From assembly GCA_029215795.1 (NCBI GenBank), contig JARDYH010000002.1, positions 277,520,310 through 277,584,309 on the forward strand: a stretch of DNA of 64,000 bases. Direction: 5' to 3'. Origin of the DNA: Anniella stebbinsi. Lineage: Eukaryota; Chordata; Lepidosauria; Squamata; Anniellidae. Positions 33,727 to 43,086 of the stretch are shown piece after piece. Numbering within the stretch: the first letter of the stretch is position 1; every line of letters begins with the position of its first letter. The translations under genes and the position numbers were made by a program. The notes beneath the pieces were generated by a model. That model made no database searches, was not told where the DNA came from, and was given only the letters and a program-made list of their open reading frames with translations.

Positions 33727-34735
33727 ACCTTTGCAACGTTGGTTAGAATTATGTCACAAGCGTCAGGAGGCACAATATCTTAGTTCCGGGTTGAAGGAGG
33801 GATTCCGCATACCTTTTCAGGGACACAGGTGCGGTTCAATATCTAGGAACCAAAAATCTATTAGTTTACATGAGCGCATTGCTAAGGAAAAAATTGACAA
33901 GGAAGTTTTGGCAGGGCGGGTTCTGGGGCCATTTCCGAACCCCCCAGTTCCCCATTTAAGGGTGCACCTTCGAGCGTAGTCCCAAAGAAAGCCCCTGGGG
34001 AATTCAGGTTGATACACAGCCTGTCTTTCCCAAAGGGTGCATCAGTAAATGATGCCGTACCCGAGAATTTGAGCTCTGTCAAATACACGTCATTTGATTC
34101 GGCCGTACACGTGGTACGCAGGAACAGCCTGGGAGTGCTGATGGGTAAATGCGATATAAAGGCAGCCTTTCACATTTTGCCCATCCACCCAGAGGATTTC
34201 AATCTCTTGGGGTTTTGCTTTCAGGGACAATACTATATCGATCGCGCTTTACCAATGGGATGCTCTATCTCATGCGCTATGTTTGAGACGTTCAGCTCCT
34301 TTCTTGAATGGGCCTTCACTTTGAGGGCAGGATCAAAGGATGTGATTCACTATTTGATGACTTCCTGTTTCGGGATCAGCAGGAAGTAATCATTGCACGT
34401 ACCTGATGAGCACATTTTGTGCCTTGTGTGAGGAACTGGGCATCCCGCTGGCGCACGAGAAAACTGAGGGCCCGTCCCTGGTCCTTAAGTTTTTGGGTAT
34501 AGAATTAGACTCAGCACAGCAGTGTTGTTGCTTACCTTTGGACAAACTAAGCACTTTGCGTTTAAAATTAACAGCATTCTGGGTGAGAAGAAAGTTTCCT
34601 TAAGGCAGTTACAGGAATTAGTTGGCCATTTAAATTTTGCGTGCAGGGTAATTGCCCCCGGGCGAGCCTTTTTGCGTCGCTTGTGCTCTGCTATGTCGGG
34701 CTTGCGCCTCCCACACCACAGAACATGAGTCACTA
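33722..34735 (+). pseudogene. pol: Reverse transcriptase of the tyrosine-recombinase retrotransposon
   Basis: Starts IEPLQRWLELCHKRQ, with AGRVLGPFPNPPVPHLRV, then after a frameshift near 33978 KAPGEFRLIHSLSFPKGASV and motif A KCDIKAAFHILPIHPEDF. RALPMGCSISCAMFETFSSF follows. The catalytic YLDDFLF box near 34351 has lost one base, which changes frame inside the box. Downstream, GPSLVLKFLGIELDS and SLRQLQELVGHLNFACRVI with PGRAFLRRL form the thumb/connection. At least three frame changes disable it. The sequence blocks match DIRS-type RTs, distinct from the L2 and CR1 enzymes in this window. Confidence 0.88.
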
Positions 34736-34740
34736 GGGTT

Positions 34741-35295
34741 ATGCGTGCAGACATCAGGGTATGGCTCGATTTTCTTGAACAATTTAACGGCGTGTCATTT
34801 TGGAGGAGCGAGCTTTTGGTTGAGGCAGAATTGCAAATCCATTCGGATGCCTCCGGTTCTTGGGGTTTCAGAGTCATTGGGGGGGGGGGAAATGGTGTGC
34901 GGAGTGATGGCCCGAGGATTGGGTCTCGGGTGACTTGTGTAAGGACCTCACGTATTTGGAACTATTCCCAATATTCGTGGCCACACATTTACGGGCAGTT
35001 GATATGGCAAACTCCACTGTCTTATTTTGGTGTGATAACCAAGCCACGGTGCAAGTAATCAACTCCCTCTCCTCGCGTAACCCTAGGGTGATGGCATTAT
35101 TCAGGGCATTTACTCTGCACTGCCTGAAACATAACATTCTTTTTCGGGCAAAACACGTACCTGGCTTGAATAATGATATTGCGGACGCTTTATTGCGTCA
35201 CCAGGTTCGGAGATTCCGGGAATTGGCTCCCTGGGCTCTTCAGATGCCGGAGATTATGCCACCAATCCTATGGCAGATTGGAAGGAAGACATAGA
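34741..35295 (+). pseudogene. pol: RNase H domain of the tyrosine-recombinase retrotransposon
   Basis: RVWLDFLEQFNGVSFW leads to LQIHSDASGSWGF, containing the first catalytic Asp. A G-tract indel near 34880 shifts frame. LTYLELFPIFVATHLRAV supplies the Glu region, VLFWCDNQATVQVINSLSSR the second Asp, and KHVPGLNNDIADALLRHQ the closing Asp box. The domain degrades the RNA template. No methylase-like domain separates it from the recombinase that follows directly. Confidence 0.85.
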
Positions 35296-36183
35296 GGAAG
35301 CCATATGGCTGTCCTTGGCGCCTAGCACAAGGACTGCATACCAAAAGGCAGGCAGGGAGTTTCAGGCATTTCACGTTTCTAACCAGCTTCCATAACAATG
35401 GCCCATCCCGGTGGAGCATGTCCTCCAATATTGTGGAAGTTCCCGAAGGCAAGGTCTTTCTGCCCGTACGATCACAAGTAAGTTGGCAGCATTAGCGTTT
35501 CTGGCGAAAGCTCAAGGTATAAAAGATGTTACTTCTGACTTCCGCGTACGCCGGGCATTGAGAGGCTGGGCTAGGGAGAAACCACGCACCCCGACGCCAG
35601 ACCGCCATTGTCTCCAGACATGCTAATTGGTCTGCAAGCTCAATGACATGTGCTCTGCCACTCTCCTTATGAGTCGGCATTATTCCATGCTGCAGCTCTG
35701 ACAACATTTTGGGGAGCTTTTAGAATTTTGGAGGTGCTGGCGTTATCTAAAAGTGATAGGTCTGGCAGGGCGCTGCAATTTTCTGACGTGCGTTTAGGAG
35801 AGCAGGAGGTTCATTTCCATTTCAGACTGTCCAAAATGGATCAGCTTGGTAAGGGCAGGGAGGTTAACTTATTCTCCACTGCTGTTCAAGAGCTTTGCCC
35901 CGTAAGTGCTTTGAAAGCCTTTATTGCTTTAAGAGGGTCCTTTATGGGCTTCCTCTTTTGTCATCGGGATGGCTCCCCATTGACTAAATATCAGTTTTGG
36001 ACAATTACTAAAAGGGCCCTTGATGCCCTGGGTTTATCTTCGGCACAGTTCGGCACGCACTCTTTCCGCTTTGGGGCTGCTTCCACTGCGGCATCGCTTG
36101 GGTTCTCCTCAGCGCAAATTATGGCTATGGGCAGATGGCGCTCCTCAGCATATAGGACATATGTGAGGTGTTTTGTTAAGTAG
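35296..36183 (+). pseudogene. Tyrosine recombinase of the retrotransposon
   Basis: The N-terminal core-binding region reads LAPSTRTAYQKAGREFQAFH (~35311), LSARTITSKLAALAFLAKAQ and VRRALRGWAREKPR. A frameshift and stop near 35625 precede the catalytic region, open from 35650 to 36183. There FWGAFRILEVLAL carries the first Arg (35722-35724), THSFRFGAAS the His and second Arg, and MGRWRSSAYRTYVR the Trp and the Tyr nucleophile. In intact elements this enzyme integrates a circular DNA intermediate without the staggered-cut duplications of integrases. The catalytic residues persist but the frame is broken. Confidence 0.88.
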
Positions 36184-36197
36184 GAAACAGTTTGCAG

Positions 36198-36833
36198 ATG
36201 TTAACATTGTTGTGTTTAATTTTAGATTTGGCAATTGCTCCTGCCCCAGTGCAAGTTACTATATGCAGACACAGCATGATCTTTTGGGCCAGCAGACATG
36301 CGTCCAGGTCGAGCTTTGGATCCCAGCTGGGATTGAACCAACACGCTGCCATTTTTTGGCTCGGCAAACGTGGTATGCGGTGGGAGAACCTTGTGCCCAC
36401 CTTGCTGCAGCATCATTCAGCTTCGCACCCCCCGCAAATTTTGCTTATTCATCTTGGGGGGAATGATCTGGACCTGCTTAAGGGCAAAGCCCTAATATTG
36501 CAAGATTTGGCGGATTTTCAGCTCATCCGCCAGCGATGGCCTGGCATCAAGATCATGTGGTCCTGCATTTTGCCGCTGCTGCATTGGAGGGTCAGTTGCG
36601 ACCCTGTTGCTTTGGAAAGGGCCCGGAAAAGGGTCAACGCTGAGATTTTTAAGAAGCTGTTAGTGCACGGGGATGTTAGCATTCAACATCTTGATATAAC
36701 TCGCTCACGGAGGAAGCTGTATAAACCTGACGGGGTACACCTGGCAGAGCAAGGCAATGATTTGTTTTTGGCAGACCTGCAGAGTGGTCTTCGCAGGGTA
36801 ATTTTTCGAGGGGGAGGGGGAGGGGGAGACTAA
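36198..36833 (+). CDS. SGNH-hydrolase-like ORF of the retrotransposon (open frame)
   Basis: About 211 codons, from the first ATG after the recombinase stop (36181-36183) to TAA at 36831-36833. Block I is ICRHSMIFWASRHA; relatives usually have Gly where Arg precedes His-Ser, so the nucleophile Ser stays but the Gly is changed. ILLIHLGGNDLDLL is the Asn/Gly block, IKIMWSCILPLLHW a core strand, and YKPDGVHLAEQGNDLFL the Asp-x-x-His block. The protein resembles SGNH (GDSL) esterases, here with an unknown role in the element's life cycle. It ends in a Gly-rich low-complexity tail. It is the only long frame of this element without a stop, suggesting chance or slower decay. It is not a host lipase gene: no intron, signal peptide or separate promoter is seen. 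Confidence 0.82.
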   Translation: MLTLLCLILDLAIAPAPVQVTICRHSMIFWASRHASRSSFGSQLGLNQHAAIFWLGKRGMRWENLVPTLLQHHSASHPPQILLIHLGGNDLDLLKGKALILQDLADFQLIRQRWPGIKIMWSCILPLLHWRVSCDPVALERARKRVNAEIFKKLLVHGDVSIQHLDITRSRRKLYKPDGVHLAEQGNDLFLADLQSGLRRVIFRGGGGGGD

Positions 36834-37260
36834 GCTGAGACTTGTTCCCCCCCGTGGCGGTAGGTGCGGGCATTTTAAGCTTTATTAATGGTGAGCATTC
36901 ACAGGCACTGTTCGGGTGATTGGTAACGCCTGAGGCCAACCACTGAGAGCCCTGCGGCATCAGTTGGGAGGATAAGGCTTACCTTTGAGGCCAACCCTTC
37001 TTGCTTACTCGGAGCCCTGCGGCACGAGGGGAGGCAACACCGGAAGGCCTCCCACCTCAGATTGAGGAAGCTCGGGGGGTGGCAAATGTGCAGGCGCCAC
37101 TTCCTGGGCTGTGAATGCCTCGCCCGATCCCCGCTATGGCCAATTCTGGTCATGTCAAAATGCCCACATAGGTATTCACCTCCCTCTTTTCTTTCTACTG
37201 AATAAATAAAAGTGGCCCATGTTTAATCCCATTTTCTGTGTCTTGACTTGTCATTTCTCG
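36834..37260 (+). other. 3' non-coding region of the retrotransposon
   Basis: GAGGCCAACC...GAGCCCTGCGGCA occurs twice (about 36930-36960 and 36986-37025), a short imperfect direct repeat. AATAAATAAAAG at 37202 could be a polyadenylation signal. The expected terminal repeats were not located. Confidence 0.5.
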
Positions 37261-38015
37261 TCCATCTCTTCGCAACCTCCATGTACTTTGAACCAAGCCA
37301 CACACTGTTTTCCCAATATAACTGGGAACACCACTCCTGTGTGTGTGCTTTAGGTGTTGGGATGGGGGAACAGTTGATTAAATAAGAACAATTTTGATAA
37401 AAGCTAAGTTTTGCCATCGACATTGAGTTCAGAATAAACAGGTATTTATTTGGCCATTCACATTTGCACAGGTAGAAGGTGGTTAAAAGGTTGGAAAATT
37501 CTATAATTCTTCCACAATCCTATTATGTGAGCATTGACTTGTAGCGCATTCTTGATAACAACATTAGGAGGGGGGGGGGGGAAAGCCCAATAAACGTTGA
37601 ATCTTTAAGTGTAATTGAAACTGCAGAAGCTTAAGTGATAAAACAGTTATCTGAAATTCCCAGAAGCAGAATAATGGAATGGAGTTCAGTTCTGATCACT
37701 GACTTCATTATTCTTGTGTCTAGTTTTTCATCTTGTAGAGTTAGTTCACAGTTGTTTCATGATGGTCTACTTTACCAGGAAAGAAAAGCTGTGGTTAGCT
37801 TGGGTTTTTCAAGCCGGCTCTGACCTGTTCATTTTGCATGTAGCGTAAAAGAAAAGACATTAGCCTGTATCCATTGGTACTCTAATATGTAGTTGCAATA
37901 TGGAAAATGCTGACGTTCATCCCATACAGCTGTTCAAGGGAATTGCTGGACTTACTATGGAGACAGTAAGCTTCTTTAAATGACCGTTTTATAGCATGCT
38001 CGTTACTGGCTACTC
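37261..38015. other. Unrecognised sequence
   Basis: A G run lies near 37568-37581. No gene seen. Confidence 0.4.
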
Positions 38016-39043
38016 TAGGGTGACCAGATTTTGGAACCCAAAATCCCGGTCCAAACTGGCCACCCAAAACGGCCGCCCAAAGGGGGCGTGCCCACCCCCC
38101 CAAAAAACATTTTTTTTAACAAAAGGCCACCCGCCATGTGAGATCTGAACCCCCCGCCACCCCCCCCACCCGAAACAAACCCCACCACCACCAAGCCACC
38201 CCCCAAAAAAACACAGCGAGATGGGAGGGGGCTTACCTGCTGGCACCCGCGGATGGCAGCGAATGATCCCAGCAGGTAAGAAGCGTGACGCGGGAGGCAG
38301 GAAACCCCCCCCCACTTACTTGCCGGGGCAGCCGCTTCCTTCCAGTGCTCGAATCTACTGAAAAATGTCATCACCCGGCACACTACTGAGGGACAGGCCG
38401 CGAAGCCTGTTTCTCAGTAGATTCAAGCACCGGGGGGAAGTGGCCACCCCAGCAGGTAAGTGGGGGCCCCCTCGCGCCTTCTCCGCACCTCGCATGCCTT
38501 GCGCCTCCTCTGCGTCCACGTGCCCCGCGCCTCCTCCGCACCCCACGCGCCTCCTCCGCGCCGCGCACCTCCTCCACACTGCGCGCCTCTTCCACGCAGC
38601 GCACCTCCTCCGCACCGCATGCCTCCCTCGCGCCTCGCGCTCCTTACCTGCAGGAGCGTCCGCTTCCCTCCGGTGCTCGAATCTACTGAGAAACAGGCTT
38701 CGTGGCCTGTCTCTCAGTAGCGCGCCAGGTGATGACGTCATCACCCGGCGCACTACTGAGGGACAGGCCGCGAAGCTTGTTTCTCAGTAGATTCGAGCAC
38801 CGGAGGGAAGTGGACGCCCCGGTAGGTGGTGGCGGGGGGGGGGTCTCCCCACCCGAAACCCCACCACCAAGCCACCCATCCCCCCCAAAACCCAGCCCGG
38901 ACCTACCGGGTCTACCGCCACTCGCCACCACCGCCACATGACCCCCCGCAGCCCCGGTTTGCCCCCACCACCTCCCGATTGGCCTGGATCACCCCAGGTT
39001 TCCTGGTTAGGACCAGGAAACCCCAGGCAATCTGGTCACCCTA
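38016..39043. mobile_element. GC-rich 1.0-kb foldback element with TAGGGTGACCAG ends
   Basis: Starts TAGGGTGACCAGATTTTGG and ends CAATCTGGTCACCCTA, the same outermost ~14 bp as the 320-bp foldback MITEs but an unrelated interior. Three copies of a ~65-bp hairpin unit (CTACTGAGAAACAGGC paired with GCCTGTCTCTCAGTAG) lie at about 38388 (+), 38662 (-) and 38748 (+). The last two flank the palindrome TGATGACGTCATCA at 38730-38743. A (CGCCTCCTC)-like GC-rich tract fills 38470-38640. Open frames on both strands encode only Pro/Arg/Ala-rich low complexity. No clear 8-bp duplication. Confidence 0.75.
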
Positions 39044-40003
39044 CTCACAGATGTTTGCGGCTCATTCTGATGACAACATCAGCCTCCTGCGCATCTCAAA
39101 CTCCATTTTCACGTTCTAGCGCTAAAAATAAATCTTCAGAAAACTGACTGTTCAGAGATAAATCGATATGTCAGGTTTTCCTGCTGTGTGCAGGCAAAGT
39201 TGTGCTATAAATGCTCACTAGAGGGTGCTGTCCTATTCAACTGCTTTGAGGCTGTATAAGCCATATAGTCACTGCTCTCTTCCTGGTGAAATTAAGCTCA
39301 TTTCAGAAGCGGAAGTGATGCAGGAAGCAGAGCCACAGTAAGGGTATGCGATTTCCCCCATCTGAAGGTGCTCAGTGGCTGACCAAGTCCATTGTTCATC
39401 AGGCAGAGTGAAGCATGGTTAGTACATTCTAGTGGAAATGCAAATGAAGCAGACCTGGGAAAAATTAACTGAGCAACAAGGTCAGGGCTTATAATTGCCA
39501 GCTGCCCTTGGCTCTTTCCATGCTGAACTGCAGATCAGTCTACCCAGGCTACACATAACCTGGGACCTCTTCTACTATAGCATGCAGCATACCAAATATG
39601 CTCCCTAGGTGAGTCATAGGAACCTAGGACTCTGTTGTATACTGGGCCAGACTAATTGCCCATCTGTCACCTGGCAACCCCAAGAGCCAATTCCACACAG
39701 GTCTCCATTAAGAAAAGGTATTGTCCAAAAGTTCATAGTGGAAAACCTAGCCATTAAGAGTGAAATCTTAAGGTCCGGGGGATGTGTCGCTGGGGCTATA
39801 CAATTGATCAGAAAATCCTTTCCAAGGTCTTATGTGAAGCTCCAGAGGGTTTTTTTTTCTGATCTCAAGAGGGCCCCTTCTGCCCCCCTGGAACTTCAAC
39901 CTAATAGCAGGGGGGAGAGGGAAAGAGACTTCTTGGGGGGGGAGCAGTGGGTAAGGAGTGAGATGACATGGATCCACTAGATCTACAGCCTTCTGAGTAT
40001 GCC
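39044..40003. other. Unrecognised sequence
   Basis: No gene recognised. An open frame at 39609-39980 lacks known motifs. Confidence 0.4.
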
Positions 40004-40339
40004 CTCAATGTTAGGGTGACCAGATAAAATCCAGGTCAGGGCTCATGTAACTTTAACAGTTGTAGAGAAAAGGGAATTTCAGCCAGTGTCATTTGTATGC
40101 AATTAGTTCCTGGTGAAATTCCCTCTTCATCACAACAGTTAAAGGTGCAGGCACTATACTAGAGTGACCCTATACAAAAGAAGGCAGGGCCCCTGCAACT
40201 TTAACTGTTGTGATGAAGAGGGAATATCACCAGGAACTAATTGCATACAAATGACACTGGCTGAAATTCCCTTTTCTCTACAACTGTTAAAGTTACATGA
40301 GTCCTGACCTGGATTTTATCTGGTCAGCCTACTCAATAT
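40004..40339. mobile_element. Foldback MITE, copy 7
   Basis: The element is 320 bp (40012-40331). The left end is TAGGGTGACCAGATAAAATC and the right end CTGGTCAGCCTA. Flanks CTCAATGT and CTCAATAT match at 7 of 8 positions. Confidence 0.92.
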
Positions 40340-41690
40340 GGAGGGGGATTTAGTTCAGTTTTCAAACTGGTCTAAACAGATGGGGATATTTTTGTAATTG
40401 TTTCTAAAAACTCACAAAATGGGGGTGGGGTGGGGTGGATGAAGAACCCTGCCTCTTCCTTTCCTTTTGCCCTGCTGGCAAGAGCCTGGCAAGGCTTTGG
40501 GTAGATCAGAGCCTCCAGGTTCAGAGTGCTTGTGCGTTCAGACTTCTTGCTCTTAGGATCGTGCTCCAGTGATAATTTCCTAATATCTAATTTCATGCTA
40601 TGTTTGTGGATAGTAGGAGTTTTCATGACTCATAACATGACATGACATAACATGAACCCGTTGAGTTCAGTAGAGCTTATGCCTGGGTAAGTGGCTACTG
40701 GATTGCAGCCTCAGCCACGATGTTTGTTTTTGCAAAATGTACATCATCTGTTGTTGTTTATTTCCTGCCCAAATCCTTAAGAATAATTTGCTCAGCTCAA
40801 GTTTAGCTTGTGTCTTGAAGTCATTGCCAGACAGAGGCATTTATAAAATGCATACAGCACATTCTCTTACTAGACTTCAGCATTACTGGAGATTGCCTAG
40901 TGGCCATGTCCAGAAGGGAAGGGAAAACATTACATTAAAAAGGGCTGCATCAACATTTTTTCCTGGTACATTTAAGTGGAAACCTTTCCAAAACAGATCA
41001 GTTCTCTGGAACATAAATTATAACCCTGAAGAATAAAGGTTACTGATTTTCTCAAAAGATGTCTCTTTTCATAATGTAAGTCCTATTATCAAAACAGGCT
41101 TTGGAATAATAATTGGAGAGTTTTTTTAAAAAAACTTAATTTCCTAAAGTGATTTTGATTGTTTTGAAATCCAAAAGTGAAGGACCCTTCCTATTTTTGG
41201 AATCATATGAACAAAGTTTTGCCAAAAGGAGTAAAGTATTGAGTATTGAATTATCCAACTGCTGGCTGCAGAAAAACTGCTTAAAACTCACCCCCTGAAT
41301 GACTCTTATGACACAGAGGTGGCTATCTGTGGCTTCCAACCATGCTGTATGCAAAATGTTATTACTTTCTTACCCTCCACAGATACTCACACATACACAC
41401 CCTGCAAAATACAAGCAGAGATGGGAGATCTGAGCACACCTACCCTGCAACTAACATCCCAGTCATTACTCCTGTTGGTTTCCTTGACTGAATTCATTTC
41501 TCATTCCCAAGAGCCAACCCAACTCATTTCCCCTTCAAAAAATAATTCCTCCACCACAAATCCCCACCAATTAATTTCCCCTTCTGCATCTTCCCTAAGG
41601 TGGACCCAAAACATTTTGTTGCCTGAGGCAGAACAACAAATGCCAACCCCCATCCCCACCCCGCTGCCCCCAGTCAAGGTGCATAGTACC
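40340..41690. other. Unrecognised sequence
   Basis: A half copy of the 'gagtaagtcccattgaactc'-type repeat lies at about 40655-40715. The 209-codon open frame at 41319-41948 overlaps two long minus-strand frames and is not convincing. Confidence 0.4.
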
Positions 41691-41960
41691 AAGGCTGGCC
41701 AAGTTGATGGGTTCACACAACACACTAACCCACCATGGGTTATCGTGTTTTCTGAATGCAGCACATTTTCCACCGGGTGGGCTAATGTGTTGTCTGAACA
41801 CAGCACGTTTTCCACAGGGTTGCTTGTTAACCATGCACTGTGGCTTCTTAACCACCCTGAACAACCCAAGAACAAGCCATGGGTTCTCAAGGTGGCTTGT
41901 TTCAGGGAAGAGTTCACAAGATGGCTTCCTCCTTCTACTGAAACATAGAAGAGGGCATGC
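41691..41960. repeat. Interspersed repeat with an internal 42-bp duplication
   Basis: GTGTTTTCTGAATGCAGCAC (41745) recurs 42 bp later as GTGTTGTCTGAACACAGCAC (41787), each followed by TTTTCCAC. GTTCACACAACACACTAACC at 41711 resembles the end of a MITE, but no right end was identified. Confidence 0.5.
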
Positions 41961-42768
41961 ATTGTAGCAAATGTGAACAAGTAGGTTGCCTGAGAGTGCC
42001 TGAAGAAATAACCTGATATTGTCCTTCGTTCTAAGTAGTTTCACCCTAAATAGCTGCCCAGGAAATTCTCTATCGGACAAATGTGATGGATAGTGTGAGA
42101 AGCCCCATGAATCAGCAGACCACAGTTAAGTCCCATGAATCAGCAGGCACCCAGTGGTGTGTCTGGGTGTGTTTGGGCATGGATTAATGTGGGTGCATGG
42201 GACTGTGTCCCCAAATGCTTTTTCTTTGCAAAAGGCTGACAGTTTTGAAGGCCATTTGTGGTATGACCTAGTGAAAGGGAGGAGGACAAGAGGTCACACA
42301 AGGAACTTTCAGAACTGAGTATTTTGGAGTTCTGAAATCCAAAGGTACGTGAAATCAAAAAGCCAACTGTACATTTTGAGTGGCTTTTTAAAAGCTCCCC
42401 TTTGAAGGGACTGAGATGGTTTCCTAAAAGCACCTGTCATCGATTTTGGACTAAGAATGCTTTCAGTGCCAGGATGCTGTTTGGAACCACTGCTGTTGAC
42501 CACCTGTGACATGCAGAAACAGTGAGATGCTTCCATGCTGCCAACTGTATAATCCAACAGACAATGAAACAGCAACCAGAAGAGAGAAAGGCTGCAAACA
42601 AACCAAACATATCTTCAGCAGAATCATTGTTTTCTTTTATTACATTAAGAAATAGACAGATAAAAAGCTGTCAACCTCAAGCCCTCCCCTCCCAGCCCCG
42701 TTTCACCTACCTGCATCTTCCTCTAAAAATTGTAACTTTTCACAAAAGCATTTTTCTACAGCAAACCT
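41961..42768. other. Unrecognised sequence
   Basis: No gene recognised. Nearby direct words CCCATGAATCAGCAG occur twice (42103 and 42132). Confidence 0.4.
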
Positions 42769-42915
42769 GGGCAGGATCTACACTGTTGTTTTAAAGCGCT
42801 TTAAAGCGCTTTATAACAGTAGTGACAACTTTTCTGTAGTGTGTCCTGGGCCCCAACAGTTGTCAGTACTGTTATAAACTGCTTTAAAGCGCTTTAAAAC
42901 AGCAGTGTAGACCCA
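42769..42915. mobile_element. Small palindromic MITE (GATCTACAC family), copy 6
   Basis: Runs from GGGCAGGATCTACACTG to CAGTGTAGACCCAG. The TTTAAAGCGCTTTAAAGCG arms and TGTCCTGGGCCCCAACAG centre form a strong hairpin. Confidence 0.8.
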
Positions 42916-43086
42916 GTTTATGAATGAGAGAATAGGCTAAATTGTTGTTTTATTGGTAGGCTTCTTAGGTTGACAGCCAATGTTTAGTCATTGGACGCTG
43001 TTGCCCAGAGCTTGATCTCTGCAACTTGGTATTTTGTGAACAAATGTGATCAGATACCGCTTCAAGGAAAAAATGAAAAGAAAAGG

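Larger units (their letters stand above)
31693..37260 (+). mobile_element. Tyrosine-recombinase retrotransposon (DIRS/Ngaro type), near full-length
   Basis: Coding modules occur in the order Gag, reverse transcriptase, RNase H, tyrosine recombinase, SGNH hydrolase on one strand, followed by a GC-rich 3' region and an AATAAATAAA signal near 37202. A recombinase in place of an integrase defines this retrotransposon class. Absence of a DNA-methylase-like domain between RNase H and recombinase, plus the SGNH ORF, points to the Ngaro branch, for which SGNH ORFs have been described. I could not find the expected split direct or inverted terminal repeats, so both ends are approximate. Confidence 0.85.

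Noticed and set aside
36198..36833. Host esterase/lipase gene
   Set aside because: It sits directly behind the retrotransposon recombinase on the same strand, with no intron or separate promoter; better explained as the element's own ORF.
38730..38743. TGATGACGTCATCA as a CRE regulatory site
   Set aside because: It is the centre of a transposon palindrome; there is no gene or promoter nearby to support regulation.
38355..38941. Pro/Arg/Ala-rich open frames on both strands
   Set aside because: Low-complexity GC-rich transposon sequence is open in several frames at once.
41319..42080. Long overlapping open frames on both strands (up to 209 codons)
   Set aside because: They overlap antisense to each other, partly in repeat sequence, with no domain or conserved block.
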